DNA from: Ectocarpus siliculosus | Taxonomy: Eukaryota; Sar; Phaeophyceae; Ectocarpales; Ectocarpaceae | Direction: 5' to 3' | DNA length: 64,000 bases | NCBI GenBank assembly: GCA_000310025.1 | Contig: FN649752.1 | Location: forward strand, 3,606,478 to 3,670,477 | In this document: positions 46,410 to 57,675 of the stretch, piece by piece | Layout of the letters: each line of letters opens with the position of its first letter | Numbering within the stretch: the first letter of the stretch is position 1 | Notes under the pieces: model-generated | The model's database searches: none | What the model saw: the letters and a program-made list of their open reading frames with translations, nothing else | What the model was told of the DNA's origin: nothing | Made by a program: the position numbers and the translations under genes

Positions 46410-48073
46410 CATCTTACATCGACTGGTGCACCCGTTCGTTGCTTGCGTTTGGCAAATGGGAAAGAGAGCAACCTACGGTCCCACAGGACGCAGCAGCTTT
46501 TTGTTTTTGCCTTTTAAGCTAGGCCTACTCGTTGTAAGTACTGAGGTGGTGGGCGGGGCGGAGGGTTGCGACTTCTGCTGGTCACATACCAACCACACCA
46601 CAACAGAGCACCTCAAAGGCAGGAGGAGATGGTCGTTGAACACGAACACAGAAACCTGATCCAGCGATCCGCTGTCCACATCGAACATGTGTCCCATAAA
46701 AAAAAAAAACGGATGGGGGGTAGGTGTCCACATTGGAATGAATCTACGGGGCCGCCGAGTCACATGCGTGCGTACATACCAACACATACAAGATAGCTCG
46801 CATGCTCCTCACCCGCGGCAACCACGCCACACTTAGCACACAACAGCAGGCCAGAGTGTATGCTTTGTCCTCAAGAGCGACAGTTTCCCGCTGAACCGCC
46901 CGTCCGCCGTGCCTGCAAATCGAGCGTGCGATCAGGTGACAAAATAGTTGAAGAAATTGCTTGACCGTGGAGTCCCTCCGCCGACAGCAAATCTTAATCT
47001 TTCATCCTTTTCATTTTATTTTATTTTTTTCTTAATATGACACAACGAATCCATCTCTATCATAGAAAAGAGTCTGAGACAGAATACCAATGAAAGTACA
47101 CAAATCTCACAGAAACTTTGGTGCAATCTTGCAATCTTGAGAACTCTGCAGCAGATGTAGCTAGAGCGTTCCTTGTGGTCGCCATTTAGCACGTGCATGG
47201 CGCGAAGCCCAAAAATTTGCGCGAAACCCAAAAATTTGCGCGAAACCCAAAAATTTGCGCGAGCGCAAATTGCAACCGCTGACATGTTGCCGTGAGTGGG
47301 CTAACCAGCTGGCTGGGTTGAATGCCGTTCATCTTCTTTTTTTTCTTTTCCGCCGAAGGCCGAACGAAGAAGTGTTCGTTTTTCCTTTTCTAAATTGTAC
47401 TTCACCGAAGTTCAGTTGAGTTAAGGCTTGCGGCTCATGTGCGCCTGCGATCTTGCTTAAAATACACTATGCCATTGCTGTTTGCAGCACTACGCTTTCC
47501 ATGCTGATGCTGAGTTGATGACGAAGTTGGGAGCACTTCGGAGCATCCTTGAAGATGTAGGTGATCTATGATACAACGTTGATGCTGCAACACAACAGCA
47601 CGAAATGAACCGGCAAGTTGTTCACGCGTTGAACGTAGAGCAGCAGCATGCGATTGTCGTGGCAAATAGTCTTATCGAACGTGTCATAGCTTGACGGTTC
47701 CCTCAAACTACACCTCTGCCGGTGTGCATGCACATGTTCACTGATGTATGCACAAATGTACGCCCCCTTTACGACAATGAATTCGTCCGCATGTGGTACC
47801 GCTCTGCCTCGTGTTATTGTTGACGCTCAACAATAGGCCATTGTCAGCGGCAGTAAACGGCCGCGGGAATGCAGCATGCTCCCGCCAGTGGAGGCCAAGC
47901 GGGCCTTGTAGCAGCGGTGGAGCCCACCGCGACGGAGGTGCGTCTCATCTTCTAACGAAATACACGCTTTCAGGGATTTGATCGGAACACATGTCCAACC
48001 ATGTCCAGTCCTTGAATCGAACTCAGAAAGAGCTGTTTCGTGCTTGACCTTCCTCCCTCCCTCCCCTTCGCAG
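46410..48073. other. Gene-free stretch upstream of the NB-ARC-TPR locus
   Basis: Contains a small minisatellite (47201-47257). A short plus-strand open frame from 47793 might belong to the start of the NB-ARC locus, but there is no evidence beyond position. Confidence 0.4.
47201..47257 (+). repeat. Three copies of a 19-bp minisatellite
   Basis: The unit 'cgcgaaacccaaaaatttg' is repeated three times head to tail; the first copy has one change (aagccc). Confidence 0.9.
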
Positions 48074-51000
48074 CGGCTTGATCACGTTGTTGGTACCCTG
48101 CTCGCCGAAAAGAAGCCCTGGCCGGCCTTTCTGACCATCGCTGCTCGAGCGACGGAGGAGTGGGAGGCTTGCCCCACCCCCGCCCACGAGGCCCTGGGAT
48201 GGATGACGACAACTGCAGTTGGGGTGCTCGACGCTGCGAGCGTAGGGCCCTTGGTTCCCGTGTGCCAGGCCTTCAAGTCGTTGATCGAGGCTGTCGAAGG
48301 TGCAGCGGAATGCCAGGACAAGCTCAAGGGGCTGATATCCCGGTGCGCTTTCCTCACCACCGTCTTGATGCAGCATGACCGAGGGGTTGGTCCCCTCGCC
48401 CAGGTGCAGAAGCCCATGAAGGACTTCGCCACCATGACCAACAAGCTGGCGGCGTTTACGGCGAAGTGGGCCAAGGGCGGCAAGTGCAGGGCATAATTTT
48501 GCCACCGCGCCGACCGAATCACTCTCACCGGCTTCGAGGAGGGTCTCCGTAGGGTCAGCGACGACATCGCCTTGGTGGACGGGCGTGGACGGGCTGGAGC
48601 ACCACCAGCTTTGGTTGGTGGTGCTTCGCCAATTGCGCCGACGTTGCCGTCTATGGCCGCAGTGCCTTCCGGCGCAATCTCCCTGACCGATGCCCACGTT
48701 TCGCGGCCTTCATTACTCCGGAGCGCCGTTGTTTACCTCACGAAGACGGCTCTGGGATACGCGCCCTGCGTGCTGACCGGCATGGCCGGAGCGGGAAAGC
48801 CGGTCCTGGCGTCCGCAGTTGTACGGGATGAAAAGGTTCGTGAGCACTTTCATGCGGGAATGTTTTGGTGGAGGGTGGGTCGTGACGAGAAGGATCAACT
48901 CCAAGAGTTTTTGGAAGGCCTTGTGTTGCGAGTGGCATCAAGTTCAGGGACTATTTCCCCCGTCCTTCGCAGCGCGGAAGAAGCGACGTGTCACCTGAAA
49001 GCGATATGTACGGACGCCGTGTCCCCGCGATTGGTCGTGCTCGACGACGTGTGGGAGCGGGAGGTCGTTGACGCCCTGAAGCTTACGGGGATGCAGCTGT
49101 TGGTGACCACGCGCGACCGTTCGGTGGTATCGATGCCAGGAGAGTGCGTAGAGGTGGGGGGTATGCAGGAGGATGAGGCGCTGGGGGTGCTGAGAGTCGG
49201 TTGCGGGGCACCCAAGAACCTCGACCTTCCGCGTGCTCAGGCGTTGCAGGTGACCGCCTGGACATTCGAATCGATTTCTTTTTGCGGACAGATTTCTTTG
49301 CTCCAGCTGGTTGCCTTTCGTCCTACACTGTTCGGAACAACAGCGATAATTCTGGCACGAATGGTCTATGGGTCCCTTGCGTTTAGGTTGTGAGGCGGTG
49401 CTATATTATTTTGTGCGGTCGTCCTAGGCCGCATCGATTCAGCTACGAACGCGTCCGCCCCGTTCGCACCAGGTCGTTGGTGACAGTGGGAAGCTCCCAC
49501 TCTCTCTTGGCCTCGCGGCGCCGCTGCTCATGGGTCCCCCACAAGATCCCAACTCCTGGCGAGCTTTTTTTCATGAGGCTTTGCACAAAGCGATGGCGAC
49601 ACGGCTGGGGACCGACCGCATCATGACCGTGCCGGAACGAGTAGATGCTGTCTTGGAATTGAGCTTGGGCGCCATGGCAGACGACCCGGCCAAGCGGAAG
49701 AGATGCCTGTTCCTGGCGGTAGTCGCCCCGGGGACGCTGGCACCGTCTGACATGCTGGAAGAAATGTGGGACGACGTGCGGCATGGAAGTGTTGGCAGAG
49801 CAAGGGGAGTAAACCCCCATGCGGGGGCGATCTTGCACCCACCGTGTTGTTTGTTGAGGCATTGGTGCGCAACAAAATCTGGCAAAGACCAGTCGTGATT
49901 CAACGACGGAAAGTGTCTGGTACAGGTCAGTTGTTGCTATTATCTCCCCTCTTGTTTTTGATCTGTCGTGGTGAATGTTGATGTTTTCGTGAAGCCCCCT
50001 TTGTCGAATCGTGATCGCGAACAGGGATACTTGGTTGTGGGTGTTCAAAACCCTGCCACCAGACGGTCTGTAATTTCCGGATGCTTGTGGATGTTCAAAA
50101 CCCTGCCACACCATTGGTGGAACACATGGCGATGGGGATACTTGTTGTGTTGTTGTTTCGCATACGTCCGTGGTTCAGGAAACCATTCAGGGCAATGCCC
50201 ACTTGCATTGCCCAAGTTTTAGCTTGTTGAGCAATCGCTTTTTTGCGAACACACGTACGTACTGTGTGCGTTCAGGGAAAGTTCACCGAGGCGCATCGAT
50301 TGTTTGAACGAGCCCTGGCCATCAGAGAAGGTGCTCTGGGGGTGGATCATCCGGACACGATCATGTCCCGCGCTTGTGTAGCGGACTTGTACACGAAGCA
50401 GGGGTTGTTGGACAAGGCGGCTCCTCTGTTGAAGGAAGCAGTCTGTTCGTTCGAGCGTGCCCTTGGGCCTGATCATCCGAGCGTTGCGGCAGCGCTCAAC
50501 GACCGGGCGTGCTTGTTGCAGAGCCAGGTGAGAACCTTGTGGTGCTTCCAGATACTTCCAGAAGAATAAATTTCTCTGCAACTGTACATCTCTATTTCAT
50601 TGAATTCCGACTCTCGGCCGCCCTGTTTACCGCATATCACGGCCAAAGAACCAAGTCAAATCCACTCCGTGAAAGGCCACAAGCCCTGCGAGGGACGTTC
50701 TGGGGATGGAGCACCACAATGTGGCCCAGGCGCAAAACACACTGGAGCGCGTGGTTGAGAAATGTTTTTGTCCCCAGTTGTAGGTCCAACTTTGACTGAA
50801 CTAGGAATACATGCCCGCCGTGGTATGCACGACTGCACCCCAGGGCAAGCACGCTGAGGCCGAGCCTCTCTACGAGCGACCACAGGCCATACGAGAGAAG
50901 GTTCTAGGTCGGGAGCATCCGGATGTGGCCACAACGCTCAACGATCGCGCGTCGTTGTTGCAGAGACAAGTGAGCGTCAAACGATGGCCTCTAGATTCTA

Positions 51001-53202
51001 GTAGAGAAGGTTTGTTGCGCAGTTAGTGCTTGGTGTCAATTTGACTGAATTCCGACTCTCTGCCGCGCCGTTCACCACATGTCATGGCGCGTGTGCTGAG
51101 ACAGAGCCATTCTGTGAATGGTCACAAGCCATGCGAAGGAAGTTCTGGGGCTAGACCACTCGGATGTGGCCCAGGCGCAAGCCACGTGGACGGGCATGGT
51201 TGAGGAAATGTTTCTCTCTTTGATTGTAGATCCCGGTGTGCCTGAACTATGCATAGATCTCTGCCGCGCTGTGTACGACTGCATGCCAGGGCAAGTACGC
51301 TGAGGCCGAGCCACTCTACGAGCGATCACAGGCCATACGAGAGAAGTTGCTAGGTCGGGAGCATCCGGATGTGGCCACAACGCTCAACGAGTGGGCGTCG
51401 TTATTGCAGAGACAGGTGGGAGCCAAGGCATGCCTTTATGCATTGATTCTTGCAGTCGCAGATCTTCTATTGACTCTGGCAGCCGACTCTCTGCTGCGCT
51501 TTTTACCACATATCATGGCGCGCGTGCTGAGACAGAGCCATTCTGTGAACGGTCACAAGCCAAGTGGGGGGAAGCTCTGGGCTTGGAGCACCCGGATTTG
51601 GCGCAGGAGCTCAACTACGGGCGGGCGTGATTGAGGAATTGTCTTTCAGCGGTTGTAGGTCCCACTATGACTGGACTATGCACACATCTCTGCTGCGCTG
51701 TGTACGACTGCATGCCAGGGCAAGTACGCCGAGGCCATGCCACTCTACGAGCGGTCGCAGGCCATTCGAGAGAAGGTGTTAGGTCCGGAGCATCCGGAGG
51801 TGGCCACAACGCTCAACGATTGGGCGGGTTTGTTGACCAGCCAGGTGAGGGGCAAGCACTTGTTCTACATGTTTCTAAATAGAAGGAAAGCTCCTCCGAA
51901 GTTCTAGATATCAATTTGACTGGATTCCGACTCTCTGCTGCGCTGTTCACATATCATGGCGCACGTGCTGAGACAAACCCTTGCGAGGGAAGTTCTGGGG
52001 CTTGAGCACCCGGATGTGACCCAGGCGCAAAGCACTCGGGCGGGCGTGGCTACGAAAGTCTTTTATCACCAGTTGAGGATCCCACTTTGACTGAACTATG
52101 AATATATCTCTGCCGCGCTGTGTAGGACTGCATGCAAGGGCAAGTATGCTGAGGGCAAGTCGCTCTATGAACGGTCACAAGCCATAAGTAAGAAGGTGCT
52201 AGGTCCGGAGCATCCGAGGTTGGCCACAACGCTCAACGGTTGGGCGAACTTGTTGGAGAGCCAGGTGAGAGCCAAACGATGCCTCTAGATTCTTCTAGAG
52301 CACAGTAAATTCTCCCCACCTCTAGATCTCAATTGAGTAACATTGGTCTCTCCTTGGCACTATTCACCACCTATCATGGCACGTGTGCTGAGACCGAACA
52401 ACTCTATTGGCGCCCATAAGCTACACGAGGGAAGGTGCTGGGCATGGGGCGCCCGGATGTGGCCCACAGGGCGCTCAACCACCGAATGGGCGTGATTGAA
52501 GAGTGATGTACATCTCGATTTGATTGCACTATAGATAACACTCGGCTGTGTGCGACTCCACGCCAGGGCAAGCACGACGAGGCGGATCCTCTGTACGTCC
52601 GGGCGCTCGAAATTCTGGGTGCAACGGTAGGCCAAGAACACCCTAACTATGCATCAACGCTCAACAACCGGGCGGGGTTGTTGGCAGCCCGGGTAAGAGT
52701 CGAAGGAACTTTCCAGGATTTCTTTGTAGCGTTGTCGAGACGTCGTTGGGCAAGCAGGCAGGGCAGGCGTTTCATGATCTTACCGTGAATTTCCTGACGT
52801 CAGCGTACTTGTTGAAGGAAATTTCGACGACAAGTTGCAGAATCTTCGACGACACCAATGTGATGCCTTGTTGGCGTGGAATCCCTCACATGTCGATGCG
52901 CATTGTTTCACAATCTGGCCGAACCGCTTGCTTTCCACCACGGCTTGTGTGTCCTACCTGGTGAACGAATCGGTGTTTTCACCCCCAAGCCTTCGTGTAT
53001 GCAGTTTGGCGCACTCGATTTAGTTTGTCAGCCCTACATCTCAATCGTCCACAGGAGGAATACACAGAGGCACTTCCACTGCTGGAAAGGGCTGTCAGAA
53101 TCTTTACGAAGAAGGTTTGGGGAAACCACGAAGACGCGATCTCAGGACCTCTTGGAGCGTGTGCGAGACAAGGTTCGTGCACAATTGCGGAAGGTGTCTT
53201 GA
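48074..53202 (+). pseudogene. NB-ARC-TPR immune-type receptor gene, probably a pseudogene
   Basis: STAND-type NTPase with C-terminal TPRs, the architecture of candidate pathogen receptors in Ectocarpus. Exon 48074-49249 (392 codons, phase 0 at both ends) encodes an N-terminal helical domain and then the NB-ARC core: a P-loop reading 'TGMAGAGKPVLAS', kinase-2 'RLVVLDDVW', and 'LLVTTRDRSVV'. The next exon starts at 49473 and gives the GLPL-type motif 'GKLPLSLGL' and part of ARC. TPR exons follow at 50276-50527 (two TPRs), 50844-50969, 51290-51415, 51719-51844, 52139-52264 and 52567-52692, then a last exon from 53055. Signs of decay: an in-frame TAA at 48494-48496; Pro in place of the Thr/Ser after the P-loop Lys; loss of frame after 'SDMLEEMWDD' with the winged-helix part missing; and a frame change in the last exon, whose expected end ('LLERVRDKVRAQ') is in another frame. 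The 5' start was not found. Confidence 0.75.
50276..52692 (+). repeat. Tandem array of TPR-exon units (about 420-446 bp each)
   Basis: Five single-TPR exons start at 50844, 51290, 51719, 52139 and 52567, spaced 446, 429, 420 and 428 bp apart. Each is exactly 126 nt (42 codons), open, phase 0 at both ends, begins GGCAAG and is followed by GTG or GTAAG. In each intron lies a second, decayed TPR-exon copy (about 50640-50770, 51082-51216, 51514-51640, 51953-52060 and 52373-52505) that aligns to the intact exon but has lost frame and splice sites. The decayed copies share the same 'tcatggc.c.cgtgctgaga' start, so they were already damaged before the unit was amplified. Confidence 0.85.
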
Positions 53203-53291
53203 AGGCTAAACCTCATGCACGACGGACGCATCGCGCGAAGGCCTGGTACTACTGAAACTTCTCTGTTCTATGTACATGTTGCTGGTTTGAG

Positions 53292-53448
53292 GACGAGGTG
53301 GAAGAGCTGGCTGCGATAGCAATCACTGCCGACTCGATGAACAAGACAGGGGGAAAGTTCCCATGGGAGAATTACGTGGTCAAGTGTGACGTGGCGCGGC
53401 ACTTCTGGCTCAAGTCCACGGCGACTGTGATGTACAACAATTCTTGCA
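53292..53448 (+). other. Unidentified exon-like segment
   Basis: After TTTGAG, an open stretch with strongly protein-like composition reads 'DEVEELAAIAITADSMNKTG', then 'GKFPWENYVVKCDVARHFW'. I recognise no family. It follows the last TPR exon and could belong to that locus or to a separate decayed gene. Confidence 0.3.
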
Positions 53449-53688
53449 AGTCTCCTTGCTGTTGGTGATGCTGATTCGTCGAGGGCTGGTTCTGTTTTCT
53501 TTTTGCTACCACTTGTTTAGCGCAGCGTTTGTATTGCGTTGTACTTGGAGTGACATTTCTCTCAAATCAAACTTTCCGTACATAGTATCGACCATACTTC
53601 CAAGGGCAATGTGTCTCGTGGTCGTGAGGCAAGGCGGTGAAAACACAACCGCGCGTAAGATATGAGGTGTGTTTGGTTGTACATTAGG

Positions 53689-53830
53689 TCTTCCTCAAAA
53701 AGCAAGGCTGGACCGAGGAAGAACACCCTCCGGTATATGGGTGTCCAGCAGAACAAGGCCCCGCCGAACGGGTCGGCGTGTTTCCGCACAGTACGAAGCG
53801 TTGTTGGCGCGCGAGCTCTGCAATGGAGAG
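53689..53830 (+). other. Second unidentified exon-like segment
   Basis: Bounded by an AG (CATTAG) and a GTGAGG donor, 142 nt. One frame begins 'VFLKKQGWTEEEHPPVYG', another ends 'QYEALLARELCNGE'. These may be parts of one damaged exon. The family is unknown. Confidence 0.25.
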
Positions 53831-56800
53831 GTGAGGCGACGAGCAGGAGCTTGGAGCTAGTCCTTGTTTCCCCCCTTACGTGCTGTCGCGGACGTGTTGT
53901 GTCAGAGAATGATGGATGAACATGTGACGCTCATGTTTCCGCTTCTGATATAATTGCGGGGTTAGCGTCAAGTTTGCCCGCATCATGCCTATGTAGGTAT
54001 TATATGTTGAATCGAGCGTGATGGAATGTCTTGTGTTCGATTTTCCCCTGTTGTGTTGCACCATGTGTGTTGCACCATGCATGTGCAACTTGTTTTTCGT
54101 CAGTTGCAGTGATATTACGTTGTGCTGTCTGCCGCAACCCTGCCTGCCACACCATACTAGCCCCCCCTCAGCCCGTCCCACTTGCCGCCCCCGGCCGTGC
54201 GGCTCGTGGCTAAGCACCATCAGAGCAGCACGAAAGCTGACACTGTCTGAATTCAACCACGAGCCCTCCCTTTCAGCACCCCAATCTTCCATTCTCGTGC
54301 CCAGCCAGATGCTCCATTTCCCTCCCCACCCCCCCTAAAATACAGCCAAGCCACCCACCACCGCGCTTGCCCCTCTGCATGTTTCGTAGCGCCCACCGTG
54401 TACACTCCTCTACGTTACAGGTGTCGGTCTCGCCTTTTTGACCTTGCCGCACCTGCCCCTAGCCCCCTTCGCACCATTTTCTCTGCCGACCTCCCCCGAA
54501 AAACCTCAATCGCTCGCCCTGTTTCCTTCCTCCCCACGAACCCGATTCCGTTTCGCCCCAGCGGGTGAAAACCCCGTCGCCACTTCGCTAATACAACAAT
54601 CTGCTACTCTCTCATCTCTTGTCTTTCCTCATCACACCTTACCCCCGAGCTAGCAGCCGCGCCCGCCTAAACTTGCGTCAGCCTATGCCACATCCGTTCT
54701 TTGCTTCTTCTTCCCTCCTGTTTAGACCCTTAAAAACAAGCTTTGAATTGGACGAGGCATCTCCTGCCCTACGGCAGGTGTTTCCCGCATCCACTCTAAT
54801 AGTATTATGTTTGCGGTCATGTTCCTCCCTTCACCGACAGTCCGAGCGTGCATCCCAATACCCAAAATGTCCCAAAATGACACGTCCTCTAGTTTGGTGC
54901 GTGAAGTCAGCGGGTAAGCGAAAAACGAATTTCCGAAGTCCGCGAGAGCGGCAAGACGTCAGCCGGGGCGTACTGTATTGGCCGCCTTGTTTGCGCTTGG
55001 ATACGTGGGCAGAATAAAGGTTTGGGTGTTCGAGGCACGTCCCATCTCTCAACAACGCACGATGTGTATGAATAGCAGTGCGAGGTCCTCTAGCATTTCA
55101 CCTCGTAACTTGCTCGTGTTCGCGAGCGCTGACAACTCACGAGCCTGATCGATAACTCCTTGGTGTTCGATTTGTACGCCACAGTACTGCCGCGTGCCTT
55201 GTGGTGTGTACGTAGAAGAATAAGAATTCCTAGCCTTTACCTGCATTATCACCGTCTTTTTCTACCTTCACGTGTGAAACACGAGTCTACATGTGGCTAT
55301 TTTCCGTTAGAATAACCGTCTCGCTGCCCCACCCAACCTGTGGTCTTTATGAAGTCCTTGGACCGAAATGGGCCATACCTGCTCGAGTGGTGAACATCGA
55401 TGGGCAAGGCCTCGCCAGGAGAGTTTCTTTGTGTGATGATAGTTGCCCCGGTCGCGCTCAAGGAATACACCGCACCAGCACGAGCCTGAACAAACCCTCA
55501 CCCGCTGCTGGCAATTCTCAGCAGTAGTCGATCAACGGTTCACGGGTTATCTGGCTGCCTCGCGACGTCCAGTGCGCCTAAGGAAGCACGAACCCATGAG
55601 CTGCGACCTCGAATCCGTCGTGAAATATCGTGAAAAGCCGTCAGATACTGCTGTTGGCATACACTTTATTGTGTGCACGTACATACACTGCGAATACCCG
55701 TGGCGCGTGCGTCCACGGGAGGGATACAAGAAATTTTTGTCGCAGTTCGTCGCTGAAGTCTCCTATCAGCACGTGTGATGGTCGACGAAACGTACGCATT
55801 TCCCGTATCCGTTATCGATCACAGCTGTGTGAACCCAATCGAAAGTCTACAATCCGCTGGAAAACCTAAACCGCTTTACACGAACGATGGGACGCGGTGA
55901 CCCTCAGGATAGTCGGGCTAGCGTTGGGAAGGAAGTTGGTCACCACTTGTCGGCCTGTCAGCGACCAGCACTGAGTAGACGTATGCATGCAACCAACGAC
56001 TACCAAAGACTTGAAGAAAAACAAGTCCGGGGGAACCTCGACAAGAAGGCTAGTGATCGGTACAGCGCCATCGACCATGATTGCAAAACGAGATGTGTGT
56101 AACTTCCTCCGCTCATCCACACTTTTAGCAGCGGCGTAAAGCTCGGGTGCCGCTGAAAGCTGCACGAGCGCATGTTGTGCGTGGAGAACTATCCAGCGAA
56201 AGCAATGAACACATCGTTCGGACGTTCGGATGACTTGTCTCGTGCCTCGTCATCGCAAATAAATGCACTGTGGGTAGTCTCGGAAGCGGCGCTCTCACCA
56301 CCCACCTGTAGACTACTAACAGCGTACATGACCACGCCAACCAAAAAAACAATCTGCATCGTACAACCAAGAGTGGAGGTGGCCATTGTGTGAATGCTGT
56401 GCTGTGCTGCCATGCAGCGGTCTCGTAGCTCTTCGGAGGGCGCCTTCTGGTGTGTGTCGGGGCAGAGCCAGACTCTAGCTTACAGCGCGAAGGGGTAAAC
56501 GGTACAGAGGATGCACACATGAACCACGCCACGCCGTGCACAACTACTGTAAATATGCATACAAAGAGCGATGGTCATCAGAAACCTTCATTACGTGTCC
56601 AGCACTATTGCCTTCACAGCAGATTCCCCCCACCAGCATTAGACTCCTTCCGTCCGTGACTATGCATGCATGTGTAATGTGTATATCATTCCATCTCCTC
56701 GTCGGTCGTCGGGACGGAGTGAGACCGAAAAAAAAGTGAAACGGTTGATCCCCCATCCCCTCGAGACAGCCCCCAAACTACAGGCCTCCCGCAATACACT

Positions 56801-57675
56801 GAAACCCCATTTTTTTTGTTGGTGTGTGGACGAGGCGCAGCAGTCAGCAGCAGCGGCACCAACATCTCCGAGGCCTCAAACCTTCAAACCTTTGCCACCG
56901 GGCAACTAGGTTTATCCTCAAGGTGAGATTTCTGTTTGCCTGAAGGTATGTTAGATTGATGTGACGAGGAACTAGAGATGGTGATCCTATTACGTGTGTT
57001 GGGGTAAGGAGAGTGCTGGAACAGCAGATCTCGTGGGGGTGCATGGCTGTGCTTGGGCGGGGGAGCGTAGGGGCAGGGTGGCGATGTGTTGGGCGGTTTG
57101 TCTCAGAGATGCGATTTCCGAGCTTTCGTGGTGGAGGTGTGGGAGACATCATGTGTGCAACTGCTTGTGTACTGCTTCTGCTGTGCAGGGCGCCGCGCCC
57201 GCCGCGTTTGTGCGACTCCCTCCACTGCCTGCTCCCCTCCTCTCGCTACATAGCAAAGCAACGTCAAGCCGTGTCTACACCATGTGCACCTTAGACGGCG
57301 CACCATTCTCCACCATGTTGGACTTAGCCCCGTGTGAATGCTACGTCTTATGGACGGTTCTATCGTTGCTTCAAACGACTGCCTGATCTATCGGCCGCGG
57401 TTGACTCCAAACGCCTTTGCACTGCTGTATTTTGCACAACCTTTCCTCGATTTACCAATTCGACGTCAAGGAGGCACGCAAAGGCGTGTGTGTGTGCCGT
57501 CGACCCTACTCCCTGCTGTTTCCCCAAAAGCAATCCCGCCCTGGCGGCTATCTAACTTATCTCGCCGTTTCTCTCTCCCTCCCCTGTCCCTCCACTGGTG
57601 TTTTGGTCGGACTACTTCGTTGCTGCTTTTGATCGACGGGGGGGGGTCGGTGGAAACGAACGAACAGCTTACAGC

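Larger units (their letters stand above)
53203..57675. other. Gene-poor stretch between the NB-ARC-TPR locus and RPS23
   Basis: Two exon-like segments occur near the left end (listed separately). A C-rich patch covers about 54130-54720 and a G/T-rich one about 56930-57150. The last 500 bases are the RPS23 5' flank with pyrimidine-rich stretches. Other open frames are unsupported. Confidence 0.4.

Noticed and set aside
50844-52692. Regularly spaced identical blocks considered as a CRISPR-like array
   Set aside because: The blocks are 126-nt TPR-coding exons with splice sites, and the spacers are related introns, not unique spacers.
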